DNA from: an uncultured Thermoguttaceae bacterium
Lineage (GTDB): Bacteria > Planctomycetota > Planctomycetia > Pirellulales > Thermoguttaceae
Length of the DNA: 64,000 bases
Assembly: GCA_938084835.1 (NCBI GenBank)
Contig: CALKER010000018.1
Coordinates: forward strand, 1-64,000
Direction of reading: 5' to 3'
Made by a program: the position numbers and the translations under genes. Shown in pieces: positions 27,609-36,341 of this stretch (positions are counted from its first letter, which is position 1; every line of letters starts with the position of its first letter). Under the pieces are notes generated by a model. The model had not been told where the DNA came from, searched no databases, and was given only the letters and a program-made list of their open reading frames with translations.

Positions 27609-30476
27609 TTAATTTTCGCACGCAGTTGGCGAAAGCGCGGCTTGACGAATCGCTGCCACCAGCTTCTCGATTTTTTCGAGAAAAGCCACCCGATCCACCG
27701 GTTTGGCGATGTAGTCATCGCAGCCAGCGGCCAAACAATCTTCGGCAGCTCCCGCCATGGCATGTGCCGTGAGAGCCACTATAGGCCGAGCGAACCCCGC
27801 AGCCCGAAGCCGACGAGTGGCTTCATACCCGTCCACGACGGGCATTTGCATATCCATCAGTACAAGATCGAAGGGAGTACCCGCCGCTTCCGCCGCCAGA
27901 GCTGCATTCACTGCTTCCTCTCCGGTCTCCACGATCGTCACCTCGGCCCCACACTTACGGAGAATAAACTCAAAAAACCGCTGGTTGTCCGGCCCATCTT
28001 CCGCAAGAAGAATCCGCGCGGAGATATCGAAATCCCATCCACGTGTCTTTAGGCCTCGGGTTGCGACAGCCTCTGGCGAAAGAAGTCCACCTGTCAACAT
28101 AGGAATGCCGGAAAGATTACCAGGATCGATCCACACGCGGAAAGTGCTACCTTTGCCCAAAGTGCTTTCCACTGTGATATCACCCCCGAGCATCTGTGCT
28201 ATTCGTCGACTAATAGTCAGCCCAAGACCGGATCCGCCAAAGCGACGCGCCATGGAATTATCCGCTTGCTCGAAGGGCTCGAAGATACGCTGAAGGTTTT
28301 CCGGAGCGATACCAATACCCGTATCAATCACTTCGAAAACGAGTTTGCAGTCCCCACCCGAGGCGCTGTCCAAGCGAACTACCACGCGGACTCCTCCGGC
28401 CTCGGTAAATTTGATCGCATTGCCGATTAGATTAATAAGAATCTGACGCAGGCGAATAGGATCAGTTTCAAAATTTTCCGGCACTGGCCCTGCGTTTTCG
28501 AATGTTAAGCTGAGATTCTTTGCCTTGGCCCGGACCTGCATTAAGGAGTAAATGTCGGCTAGAAAAGAAGGAAGATGGCAAGTGTTTTTTTGTATCGAAA
28601 ATTTTCCTGCTTCAATCTTGGCAAGATCCAGGAGGTCGTCCAAGATTCGAAGTAAATGCTCCGCATTGCGGCGGATTGTGTCTAGGGCGAAAATGCGCTG
28701 GGGAGGTGCTCCTTCGTTGATCGCTTCTGTCAGCAGCAGCTCCGCATAGCCGACAAGCGCCGTCATGGGCGTGCGAATTTCATGGCTAACGTTGGCCAGG
28801 AATTCGTTTTTAGCGCGAGTGGCATCCTCAGCCGCTACATAAAGCTCTTCAAGTGTTTTATTGGCAGCCTCTAACACAATGTTAAGCTGGCGAATCTCTT
28901 CCTCTCTTGCCTTTTGCTCCGTAATATCAAAGAAGCTTACCAGCCAGCCTGGTCGTCCTTCCCACCGAATGGCACTTGTTTGGCAAACGATCGTTCTCCG
29001 CTCTCCATCTTGCAAAACTAACTGCTCTTCCCACACTTTTCCATTAGCCGCAACGTCGGAGGGCGCCATTTCGTCCCAGGTCCACGAGCCGAGGCGTTGG
29101 CATTCCTCCCAACTTCTGCCCAGCAACTGATCCGGGTCAGAGAGACCGAAAATTTCCGCTGCCAACTTATTGGCGTAATTGATCCGCCTGTCCTCTCCTA
29201 CAACAAGGACGCCCAGCGGAATAGTCTCCAAGATGCGCTTAAAGTGGCGCCAGGAGCTTTCCAAGGATTCCTCAGCTAACTTCCGCCTGTGGACATCCAT
29301 AAAGGCAATGGCGTAAACAGGGGGTCCTTTCGCGGGGGAAGCCACACTTGTTCCATGAAGGGAGACCCAACGGATAGTTCCGTCATGGCAGCGAAGCCGA
29401 AGCTCTCGCTCCGAGATCTGCTTGTTTTTTACCAGTTCTTCAAAGAGGTTTTGCGCGTAAGGTTGGTCGACCTCGGCCACCAGTGCCCTCCACCAAAGCT
29501 GCCCCTCAAGCTCCCCAGGATTAATCCCAAGCACGTGCTGCACCACATAACCGACGGAGAGGATTCGGCCGGTCTTGTCCACCCCGCAGGCGATAGTCCT
29601 CGATGCCTCGGCAAGCTGGTCAACAGCCTGTTTAGCCAAACAAAGCTTGGCCACAATGGCTTGTTGGGAGGAATAGCCCAACCACACCACCACCATCACC
29701 CCGCCCCAAAGTACCCCAAGGATTGATCCATAAACAAACACTGTTTGGAGAACCCGCGTACGAGCAGCTGCCAAGCTCCGCGTGATCGAGATTGCCGCTA
29801 GCTGCACAGTCACTTCACCCACCTGAGGTGGTCCAGCCACCAGTGTGTACAGGCTTCGCAGGCCCGCAGGACTTTCTTCCTCCAGGCGATGGCAGATAAG
29901 ACACTCGGCCTCAAAGCGGTCAGGGCGAGCCACCAGAAACCATTGCTCACCGCCCCGTGTCACAGTCCCCTCCCAATGAGAAATATTGGGATTTTCTTCA
30001 AAAAAGCGAATCAAAGCTTCTTCCTCAGGTGTAGGTAAGTTTCCGGAATTCATCGGGTGACGGGAAATAAAACGTAGTGTCATCTCCGGAAAGTCTTCTT
30101 TCATGGTTTGAAGAACTCGCCTGGTGGCAAAGGTTGTGGACATAACTGCAGGGGAAAATTCCTCGGGTAAAGCCTGATTCAAAGCCCATGGGCGAACACT
30201 TATTTGAATATAATCGCGGATCGATCTGGCTACGCTGAAAAGCAATCGTGCCTGCCCGCGGGCTTCTTCCGCAATGGCCGAGTGCGCCTTTCGCCACTCC
30301 AACACTAAATGCGCCGCGAAAATAGCGGCACAGATAACGGTGGCCGAGATGATCCACGTGACAGCGCGCCGCTTAGACGTGGGCATCTCTTCATCCTCAG
30401 CGTCGCAGCACCGGCGAGAACAGATTTGGGCACATACTTGGATGCTGGCTCCGCAAGAGTTTACGGTGTCGGGCAT
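27609..30476 (-). CDS. Hybrid histidine kinase with predicted c-haem sensor domain
   Basis: A 955-aa membrane sensor kinase. Order: TM1 (WIISATVICAAIFAAHLVLEW), an extracytoplasmic region of about 180 residues resembling Tll0287-like/DUF3365 with a c-type haem motif CLICH (C192, C195, H196), TM2 (VFVYGSILGVLWGGVMVVVW), two PAS-like domains with PAC tails (FMDVHRRK, FFDITEQK), HisKA with NVSHEIRTPM (phospho-His about 565), HATPase (NLIGNAIKF, DTGIGI, GGSGLGL), and a C-terminal receiver with MDMQMPVVDG (phospho-Asp about 875). Haem suggests sensing of redox state or a gas ligand; that is inference. The ATG at 30476 has GGGGAG nine bases upstream. An ATG at 30386 with a weaker site would remove a Cys-rich leader of 30 residues. 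Confidence 0.88.
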   Translation of the reverse strand: MPDTVNSCGASIQVCAQICSRRCCDAEDEEMPTSKRRAVTWIISATVICAAIFAAHLVLEWRKAHSAIAEEARGQARLLFSVARSIRDYIQISVRPWALNQALPEEFSPAVMSTTFATRRVLQTMKEDFPEMTLRFISRHPMNSGNLPTPEEEALIRFFEENPNISHWEGTVTRGGEQWFLVARPDRFEAECLICHRLEEESPAGLRSLYTLVAGPPQVGEVTVQLAAISITRSLAAARTRVLQTVFVYGSILGVLWGGVMVVVWLGYSSQQAIVAKLCLAKQAVDQLAEASRTIACGVDKTGRILSVGYVVQHVLGINPGELEGQLWWRALVAEVDQPYAQNLFEELVKNKQISERELRLRCHDGTIRWVSLHGTSVASPAKGPPVYAIAFMDVHRRKLAEESLESSWRHFKRILETIPLGVLVVGEDRRINYANKLAAEIFGLSDPDQLLGRSWEECQRLGSWTWDEMAPSDVAANGKVWEEQLVLQDGERRTIVCQTSAIRWEGRPGWLVSFFDITEQKAREEEIRQLNIVLEAANKTLEELYVAAEDATRAKNEFLANVSHEIRTPMTALVGYAELLLTEAINEGAPPQRIFALDTIRRNAEHLLRILDDLLDLAKIEAGKFSIQKNTCHLPSFLADIYSLMQVRAKAKNLSLTFENAGPVPENFETDPIRLRQILINLIGNAIKFTEAGGVRVVVRLDSASGGDCKLVFEVIDTGIGIAPENLQRIFEPFEQADNSMARRFGGSGLGLTISRRIAQMLGGDITVESTLGKGSTFRVWIDPGNLSGIPMLTGGLLSPEAVATRGLKTRGWDFDISARILLAEDGPDNQRFFEFILRKCGAEVTIVETGEEAVNAALAAEAAGTPFDLVLMDMQMPVVDGYEATRRLRAAGFARPIVALTAHAMAGAAEDCLAAGCDDYIAKPVDRVAFLEKIEKLVAAIRQAALSPTACEN

Positions 30477-30936
30477 ATAAAATTTTCTCCCCGTTACCAG
30501 CAATTTGGCCCTAGCAACGTAAGCGATGGCCCTAGCGAGGAAGAGCCGCATCAGCCGAACCATGGATCTAGACCCCGGCAAAAACACAGCAGTTTAGTCC
30601 TTGAGCTTTCCACCGGTTTCTCGACGGAGCGAAACGTTGGCCGCGGACGAACTCTCCCTCAAGAACGGTGACCCCAAAGTAGGCGGGAAGTATTTCTCGC
30701 AACGGTTGCGTCCGGGTACAGCCACCTTAGGCCTTCAACCGAATTTAGATTGCAACCTTACACAAATTTAGGTCAAAATGCCCCACGCGACCCGAACAAT
30801 CTCAAGGCGATAAACTTCAAGTCGCAACAGTTAGCTTAGCGCCGATGGGTGAGATCCAACGCCCTTTCGCGCTCCCGCCAGAAAAGATCATGAAATACCC
30901 CGGCAAGGCTCGCGATGTGCCAGCCTCTCCTACTAG

Positions 30937-30980
30937 TGCTGCTGGAAGGAAACCAACTACTTAATGCTGCTGGAAGGAAA
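30937..30980. repeat. Spaced 16-bp direct repeat
   Basis: TGCTGCTGGAAGGAAA occurs at 30937-30952 and again at 30965-30980, a period of 28 bases. The sequence between differs. It may be a two-copy tandem remnant or paired binding sites; nothing more can be said. Confidence 0.75.
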
Positions 30981-31724
30981 TTAACGCCATCCCACTGTTG
31001 TCGACATCGATTGGCTCTTTGCGTCGTATCTTTCGGCCAGAATAAAACTTTCTGCTAGAACTTTCTGCATCAGAAAACGGACTTCGAAAGGCCCGCGAAC
31101 CGCAAGCAAGCCAATCACACCCTGCAAACACCAGCGGCGCAGGTCGCGAAGAGGTACTTGACAATTTAGGGGGATCTCCGAGGCAAAATTCTGGAGGACC
31201 CGTGAAGCGATTAACCGACACGAGAAGCAAAAATTGCCCGACTCGTAGAATCGCAAATTTGCGTGTTAGCAAACCAGATATTTCAACAGCGACATCTGGA
31301 GAAATTGTCTGAAATCCAACTCTTTGCCTAACCTGGCGTAGGTGGTGATCTTTCGGCCCAGGAAGAGTTTCTTAGAGTCGAATTGTGCCGAACCGATGCA
31401 TTCTACTCGCGCCCGGGACGCAGCGAACCCGTATCAAAGGCGAGCCAACCGCTGGGGCCTACGCACACTCCCCCAGTACGTACCGGACCCGTAGCCCGAA
31501 GCAATCAAAAAAGGGCGCCAGCGACCTCAAAAAACGCGAACCTTTCCTTCGGCTAGACTCCGTCATGGTTTTTGTAAGTCTTCAGTGTTCTTTCTAAATA
31601 TTCCATCGTTCTCGGTGTTGGAAATTTTTATCAGAAATTGCGAGAAAAAAGTTGGAAGCCTCCGATGTGAGGCTGGACCACCCTCGAAGAGGAATCCGCT
31701 TTCCGAAAAATTTTTCGCCGATAC

Positions 31725-31752
31725 TTGACAAAGGGCAGGGAAGTGATAAAAT
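31725..31752 (+). promoter_or_regulatory. Sigma-70-type promoter for the 80-aa gene
   Basis: A consensus TTGACA (31725-31730), 16-base spacer, and TAAAAT (31747-31752). This is the best match to a housekeeping promoter that I found in the window. Transcription would begin near 31760, giving a 5' leader of about 175 bases before the ATG at 31935. Confidence 0.65.
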
Positions 31753-31857
31753 CGTCACTTGAATATCGCGTTAAATTGAGGTGATTATTGCCACTGGCCG
31801 GTCGTCTGGGCCGTTGAACGTCTCCGGAAGGCCGGTCAAATTTTTTACCCCCAGCGT

Positions 31858-31875
31858 GCCGTTTCGGAAAACGGC
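31858..31875 (+). other. Hairpin in the mRNA leader
   Basis: Perfect 7-bp stem (GCCGTTT / AAACGGC) with a 4-base loop (CGGA), about 60 bases before the start codon of the small gene. A T-run (TTTTTT) and a second GGCCGGTC copy lie just upstream. It could influence translation or be a fragment of a larger regulatory fold. Confidence 0.5.
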
Positions 31876-31934
31876 TTCGTAGTGGTCTGTGGTAATTAGG
31901 TAGAGTCCAGGTAGTAGTGAGGGTTGTCACATTC

Positions 31935-32177
31935 ATGAAGTCCCGCAACGTTTTCGAGGCTATCCAAGAATTTGGGAACGATGAAGATTTCACTCCGATC
32001 GAAACCGAAGAGTTTGTGCCCACCGACGCGCCCGCGGGATCCAAGAAGAAGCTCGAAGTTCTTGCCGAGCGGGTGCGTAAAGGGTTGCCTTTGTGGCATC
32101 CCCTAGATCGATCCGATTATAGCGGGCTTTCGGCCGTCACCGATAAACCGCGACTAAGCCGCAAAACCAGTACTTAA
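31935..32177 (+). CDS. Small acidic/basic hypothetical protein
   Basis: An 80-aa soluble protein with no family that I can name. The N-terminal half is acidic (AIQEFGNDEDFTPIETEEF), and the C-terminal half is basic and ends in a disordered tail (SGLSAVTDKPRLSRKTST). A central segment (KKKLEVLAERVRKGLPLWHPLDRSDY) looks like an amphipathic helix followed by a turn. No signal peptide or membrane segment. It is transcribed alone: consensus promoter about 185 bases upstream and strong terminator 70 bases downstream. The ATG is used; a GTG six codons earlier (31917) is possible. The strong isolated unit suggests an abundant product. Confidence 0.7.
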   Translation: MKSRNVFEAIQEFGNDEDFTPIETEEFVPTDAPAGSKKKLEVLAERVRKGLPLWHPLDRSDYSGLSAVTDKPRLSRKTST

Positions 32178-32596
32178 ACTAGGATTGCCCTGCAGCGTTT
32201 AATCTGACGTCCTCCTGTCGGCCGAACTTAGCCCAAAAAACCGCTTGCCGCCTTGAGACCGAGAGGTTCAAGGCGGCTTTTCTTTTGCTGAAGCTCCCTC
32301 CAGACCCTAAAAAGGTCCATGCCACACAACGTTCCCTTCATCGCCCGTCCGGCGGGAGTAAGTCGCGGGAGGAAAAACCCCGCGGAAACTGTCAGCGGCC
32401 TGCTCTTGTCGAAAAAGGCCGTACCGAAGACATTTTTGCTCTACCCCCGTTCTCCAGAAAGTCCGGAATATGCGTTGGCCCCGCACAAACCGCGGGCAGA
32501 TATCAAGGCCGACCCGGCTCCCTGCCGAAACTTTTGCCAAGGCTCGACGAAGTCCGAAGAGAACGCATATTGGTTACGCCGTGAGGGACAAAGACC
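32178..32596. other. Spacer with terminator
   Basis: 419 bases. The terminator at 32247-32286 accounts for the first part. Nothing is recognised in 32290-32596; the open frames overlapping it lack protein-like features. Confidence 0.45.
32247..32286 (+). terminator. Rho-independent terminator
   Basis: Perfect 10-bp stem (GCCGCCTTGA / TCAAGGCGGC) with an 11-base loop, followed directly by TTTTCTTTT. It lies 70 bases after the stop of the 80-aa gene and is the clearest intrinsic terminator in the window. Confidence 0.92.
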
Positions 32597-33562
32597 GTGA
32601 GCGCTCTTCGATCTTGCAATTACACTTTCAGGGTATCGATCGTCGCCCTTTTGTGGACCCTGGTCCATTCGGGTTTTATACCCCCCGCCTTGGCAAACGC
32701 AGGCACACCTGCCGGACCAAGCTATTGGGCCATATCCACTCGGAAAATACCAAGCCACTCTGTGACGCCCGGCGTGAGTCGAAAAGCTGCCGTTTTTAAA
32801 GTAGACTCAGATGGCTGTTTAGCGCAAGCGGACTTAAGTGCCCTCCAAGAAGCGATCGAGACCACCAGACGAGTGGTGATTTACGTACCCGGTAATCGTT
32901 CCGATTTTCAATCCGGCCACACTGAGGGTTGGAGCCTGTTCCAGATGTTGACTGATGGGGCTGGCTCTCAGCACTTCGTCTTCCTGCTGTGGTCTTGGCC
33001 CGCGGATCGGATCACCTTCGGTGAACGAAGCGATATTTGGATCAAGGCATGCCGAGCCGACGCAGAGGCCTTTATTCTTGCCGATTGGCTCGGGAACCTC
33101 CCGGCAAATACCTCTGTGACCCTTGTAACCTATAGTCTAAGTGCTCGAGCAGCTGCGGGATCACTCCACCTTCTCGGAGGGGGAGAAATCGACGGGCGGC
33201 AGTTGCCCACAGGTCCGGAGGGACGGACTCTCCGCTTGCGAGCCATCCTCGTCGGAGCAGCCATCGACGCCCATGCCCTGGGACCAGGTGGGGCTTACGA
33301 GAAAGCCGTGGCCCAAGCAGACGAGATAGCGATTACAGTCCACCGTCGCGATACGTTGCTCCGGCTTTATCCACTCCTTTATGGACTCCGCGGACCTCAA
33401 GCCCTTGGATTCGTTGGGCCAACATCTCTGGACCCGCAGGCGGCTGGAAAAATCACCCTCATCCCGGTTGAGGTGTGGACGGGTAAGGGTCATAGCTGGA
33501 GCAATTACTTTTCTGCCCTTCCGGTGCGAGGTTGCTTGATTGAGATGGCTACCGGGCCGTGA
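32597..33562 (+). CDS. Exported alpha/beta-hydrolase (DUF900-like)
   Basis: A 321-aa protein with a probable signal peptide (FRVSIVALLWTLVHSGFIPPALANA). The hydrolase fold is suggested by VVIYVPGN (strand 3 and oxyanion turn), VTLVTYSLSARAAAG with candidate nucleophile S180, and GKGHSWSNYF near residue 300 with the candidate catalytic His. The nucleophile elbow is Y-S-L-S instead of the usual G-x-S-x-G, as in DUF900-type hydrolases, which often have H/Y-S-x-G/S. The substrate is unknown. GTG start with no strong ribosome binding site. The gene converges with the phosphoglycerate mutase gene, 83 bases apart. Confidence 0.7.
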   Translation: MSALRSCNYTFRVSIVALLWTLVHSGFIPPALANAGTPAGPSYWAISTRKIPSHSVTPGVSRKAAVFKVDSDGCLAQADLSALQEAIETTRRVVIYVPGNRSDFQSGHTEGWSLFQMLTDGAGSQHFVFLLWSWPADRITFGERSDIWIKACRADAEAFILADWLGNLPANTSVTLVTYSLSARAAAGSLHLLGGGEIDGRQLPTGPEGRTLRLRAILVGAAIDAHALGPGGAYEKAVAQADEIAITVHRRDTLLRLYPLLYGLRGPQALGFVGPTSLDPQAAGKITLIPVEVWTGKGHSWSNYFSALPVRGCLIEMATGP

Positions 33563-33645
33563 TAGACGACGGCTTCTTTTTGGATAGGCACTTCCCGACG
33601 CTTGTCCCGGGGCAGCCTCCTGCAAATCGAAGGCCGGGACCCAAA

Positions 33646-34851
33646 TCATGCCCCGAATTTCCCCAGTCTGCCGGCGTGAGCCATGGCAAGTGACATCAAA
33701 TATGCCGCGGGGAATTGCCCCAGTCCTCCGCGTAAGCACTCCCTTTCGCCAAAAGCTCGGGACCCGTCCGGCAAGCAGGTATCAGCCACTAGCAAAACAG
33801 GCACCGGATGCCAACTGTGGCTTCGCAGCCGAGAAGGAGTGCTGTGATCACCGGTGACAATTAACACGGTTGGCTTCAGGGCCTCCACGCGAGGTACGAT
33901 GCGATCGAATTCTTCAATCATTTGCACTTTGGCGGCAAAGTTGCCATCCTCGCCTCGGCTATCGGTGTATTTGAAGTGCACGAAGAAGAAGTCAAAATCG
34001 TTCCACACCTTTTCCAGAACGTCGATTTCTTCGCTTAAGCTGGCAGGATTTCCCACCACTGTCATACCGACAAGCCTTGCCAGCCCTTTATACATTGGAT
34101 AAACGGCGATTGCAGCGGCCCGAAGCCCATAAATCGATTCATAGCTTGGCAATTGAGGCCGAGCGGAAAACCCCCGCATCGTTAAGCCGTTGGCCTTGGG
34201 ATGGTCCGCTAAGATCTCCCGCGCTTGGGCGATAAAGCGTTTGGCAATATCGGCCGTCCGCTGACTCTCATAGTCGTTGGGCACGGGATCAAGCGGGGGA
34301 ACGTCCGTTCGCTGCGGGTCAGTATCCGCGACATTAGCTCCCAACCCTTCCCCGCGGAAAATAACCACAAAACGGTGCTCCCGGACCGGCTCCACAAAAA
34401 TTTCCACCCCCGGAATTTGAATCTGTCGCAGGCTGATGGCAAGAGGCGCACTTTCCTCACTGGAGATTCGCCCAGCCCGGCGGTCGATGATTCGCCCCTC
34501 CTGGTCCAGTGTGCAGAAGTTACATCGTACGGCAACGTCTTTTGGGCCAACTTCAAAGCCGACTCCCGTTGCCTCGAGCACACCTCGGCCAATGACGTAT
34601 TTCACCGGATCGTAGCCGAAAAGAGCCAAATGCCCCGGCCCACTACCCGGTGTGATTCCAGGAGCAATGGGGATCATGCTCCCGCATACCCCCTGCTGGG
34701 CCAACCGGTCGAGATTGGGCGTTTCCGCGGTTTCCAGCTCTGTCTTTCCCGTGGCCGGATCGGGCAAGCCTCCGAGACCATCGGCCACCAAAAGCACGAT
34801 CTTCGAATCGTTTTTCTCTTTGAGCTCAGCAATAAGTTCCAAAATTTCCAT
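33646..34851 (-). CDS. apgM: Cofactor-independent phosphoglycerate mutase, archaeal type
   Basis: Interconverts 3- and 2-phosphoglycerate in glycolysis, using two metal ions and a phospho-Ser/Thr intermediate (alkaline-phosphatase superfamily, aPGAM). Signatures: LLVADGLGGLPDP (metal-binding Asp), ETPNLDRLA, GSGPGHLALFGYDP, CNFCTLD, the DFFFVHFKYTDSRGEDGN segment and VTGDHSTPS near the C-terminus (second metal site). The 401-aa length matches archaeal and some bacterial ApgM proteins (about 400), not the 510-aa bacterial GpmI. ATG start. It is encoded alone on the minus strand. Confidence 0.93.
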   Translation of the reverse strand: MEILELIAELKEKNDSKIVLLVADGLGGLPDPATGKTELETAETPNLDRLAQQGVCGSMIPIAPGITPGSGPGHLALFGYDPVKYVIGRGVLEATGVGFEVGPKDVAVRCNFCTLDQEGRIIDRRAGRISSEESAPLAISLRQIQIPGVEIFVEPVREHRFVVIFRGEGLGANVADTDPQRTDVPPLDPVPNDYESQRTADIAKRFIAQAREILADHPKANGLTMRGFSARPQLPSYESIYGLRAAAIAVYPMYKGLARLVGMTVVGNPASLSEEIDVLEKVWNDFDFFFVHFKYTDSRGEDGNFAAKVQMIEEFDRIVPRVEALKPTVLIVTGDHSTPSRLRSHSWHPVPVLLVADTCLPDGSRAFGERECLRGGLGQFPAAYLMSLAMAHAGRLGKFGA

Positions 34852-35271
34852 TGACTCTCACTCCCGGAAGTCTTCCACCTAATCTCCCCACGGCCCTAAG
34901 ATCGGATTCACCAATTCGGAAATGAGTCGTGCCTGCGATGATTAAAGTTGGCCGGCCACCTCCATCACTATTGGCAGCTTGATTTTCTTCCCCCTCATAA
35001 AAGTAACGGACACCATTGTCGACTCCAGCATTTCTTCGCTGTTTGCTCTCGCGTGGACACTCATGTTAGCCGATAAGCACCACTTGCTCAAGAGGCCAGT
35101 CTTGCCATCGAAATGCCGCTCAGAACGGGAAATTTAGCGGCTCTAGGGCTTTCGGGATCTCCTCTCGCCCAGACTTTTAAAATCGCAATACGGTCGTAAG
35201 CTCAAGATTTCGGAACCGTTTGCCCATCCTCTGCCAAATCAGTGAGGAGACCAACGTCGCTTGTGCGACCC
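34852..35271. other. Intergenic, no gene recognised
   Basis: 420 bases between proC and apgM on the minus strand. No RNA gene, repeat or strong hairpin was seen. Confidence 0.45.
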
Positions 35272-36099
35272 TCAACCTGGAGAAGTCGCCGACGGTCGAA
35301 GCTCTGCCGCCCGCCGAGCGGCCCGCTCCACCGCGGCCATCACCCCTCCCCGAACAGCGCGTTCTTCCAAGATTTTAAGCGCGGCGATGGTAGTACCGCC
35401 AGGGCTACTTACCTGCCCGGCAAGTTCCGCAGGATGAAGTCCCGTCAAGGAGAGCATTTCCACCGCCCCCTTGACCGTCTGCAAGACAAGCTGCCGTGCC
35501 AACCCTCGGGAAAGTCCCACCAAAACTCCGGCATCGATTAGAGCCTCAATAATTACGTAAACGAGAGCGGGTCCGGAACCGGAAAGCGCCGTGATCGCAT
35601 CGAAAAGTGCCTCCTCGGCCTGGACACATAGTCCTACGGCCCCTAAAAGTCGCCGAACTAGAGCGAGATCTTCCGGCGTAGTTCCCCCCGCCGGGGCAAA
35701 TGCGCATGCGCCTTGAAGGACCCTGACAGCCGTGTTGGGCATGACACGGACGACTCGCGCCGCAGGACCAAGGATAGCCAAAATTGCCTCCGTGGTCACA
35801 CCCGCCGCCAGCGAAATGACAAGCTTGTTCCCCACAGCCGAGGCCAATTCCTGAAGCACCCCAGGCAAGAGGCGGGGCTTGACCGCCGCCACCACCACAT
35901 CAGCCCCCTTTACTGCCGACATGTTATTTGCGTAAACACTCCCCTTGGTCACGCGCGCAAACTGCGCGCGGGCCTCAGGATCAGGATCCGATGCTGAAAT
36001 CTGGCTGCAGGTGACCACCCCCGCTTTTAATAATCCCTCGGCCAAAGCTCTCGCCATTTGGCCGGCACCGATGAAGGCCAAACGAACATCGTCTCCCAT
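35272..36099 (-). CDS. proC: Pyrroline-5-carboxylate reductase
   Basis: Last step of proline synthesis: reduces 1-pyrroline-5-carboxylate with NAD(P)H. Rossmann motif LAFIGAGQMARAL at the N-terminus, VVAAVKPRLLPGVL, SLAAGVT, RVMPNTAVRVLQGACAF and the C-terminal signature LSGSGPALVYVIIEALIDAGV followed by GGTTIAAL. 275 aa is normal. The frame is open 82 codons upstream, but the ATG at 36099 is preceded by AAAGGA at the right distance and directly begins the Rossmann fold, so I chose it. It lies downstream of a Gfo/Idh gene on the same strand, separated by 242 bases. Confidence 0.95.
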   Translation of the reverse strand: MGDDVRLAFIGAGQMARALAEGLLKAGVVTCSQISASDPDPEARAQFARVTKGSVYANNMSAVKGADVVVAAVKPRLLPGVLQELASAVGNKLVISLAAGVTTEAILAILGPAARVVRVMPNTAVRVLQGACAFAPAGGTTPEDLALVRRLLGAVGLCVQAEEALFDAITALSGSGPALVYVIIEALIDAGVLVGLSRGLARQLVLQTVKGAVEMLSLTGLHPAELAGQVSSPGGTTIAALKILEERAVRGGVMAAVERAARRAAELRPSATSPG

Positions 36100-36341
36100 G
36101 ACCCGTCCTTTTGACGTATTACCCATTGGCGAAACAAAGCTCTGCCGCAAGCCATTTAGAGGTAACAACTCACCCAACCCATTGCAGTGGCGGTGTGGTG
36201 AAATGACCGTCGCCTGAGGTGATTTTGGACCGGAAAGGCACCGATCCGCAGTCGGGCGATGCCCACGAGGCATCCGCGTTAAACTTTCCGATGCCCATGC
36301 TTCGGCGCTGAGGCTGGTGTCTGCTTGGCACCTAGTGGCCC

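Larger units (their letters stand above)
30477..31934. other. Long divergent spacer
   Basis: Nearly 1.5 kb between the kinase gene (leftward) and the 80-aa gene (rightward). It contains a spaced 16-bp repeat (30937-30980), a well-formed promoter (31725-31752) and a leader hairpin (31858-31875), each annotated separately. No protein gene is supported in 30600-31700. Confidence 0.5.

Noticed and set aside
33604..33640. GTCCCGG...CCGGGAC inverted repeat between convergent genes
   Set aside because: The 23-base loop and lack of a T-tract make it too weak to call a terminator.
34225..34854. 209-codon frame opposite apgM
   Set aside because: Antisense shadow of a clear phosphoglycerate mutase gene.
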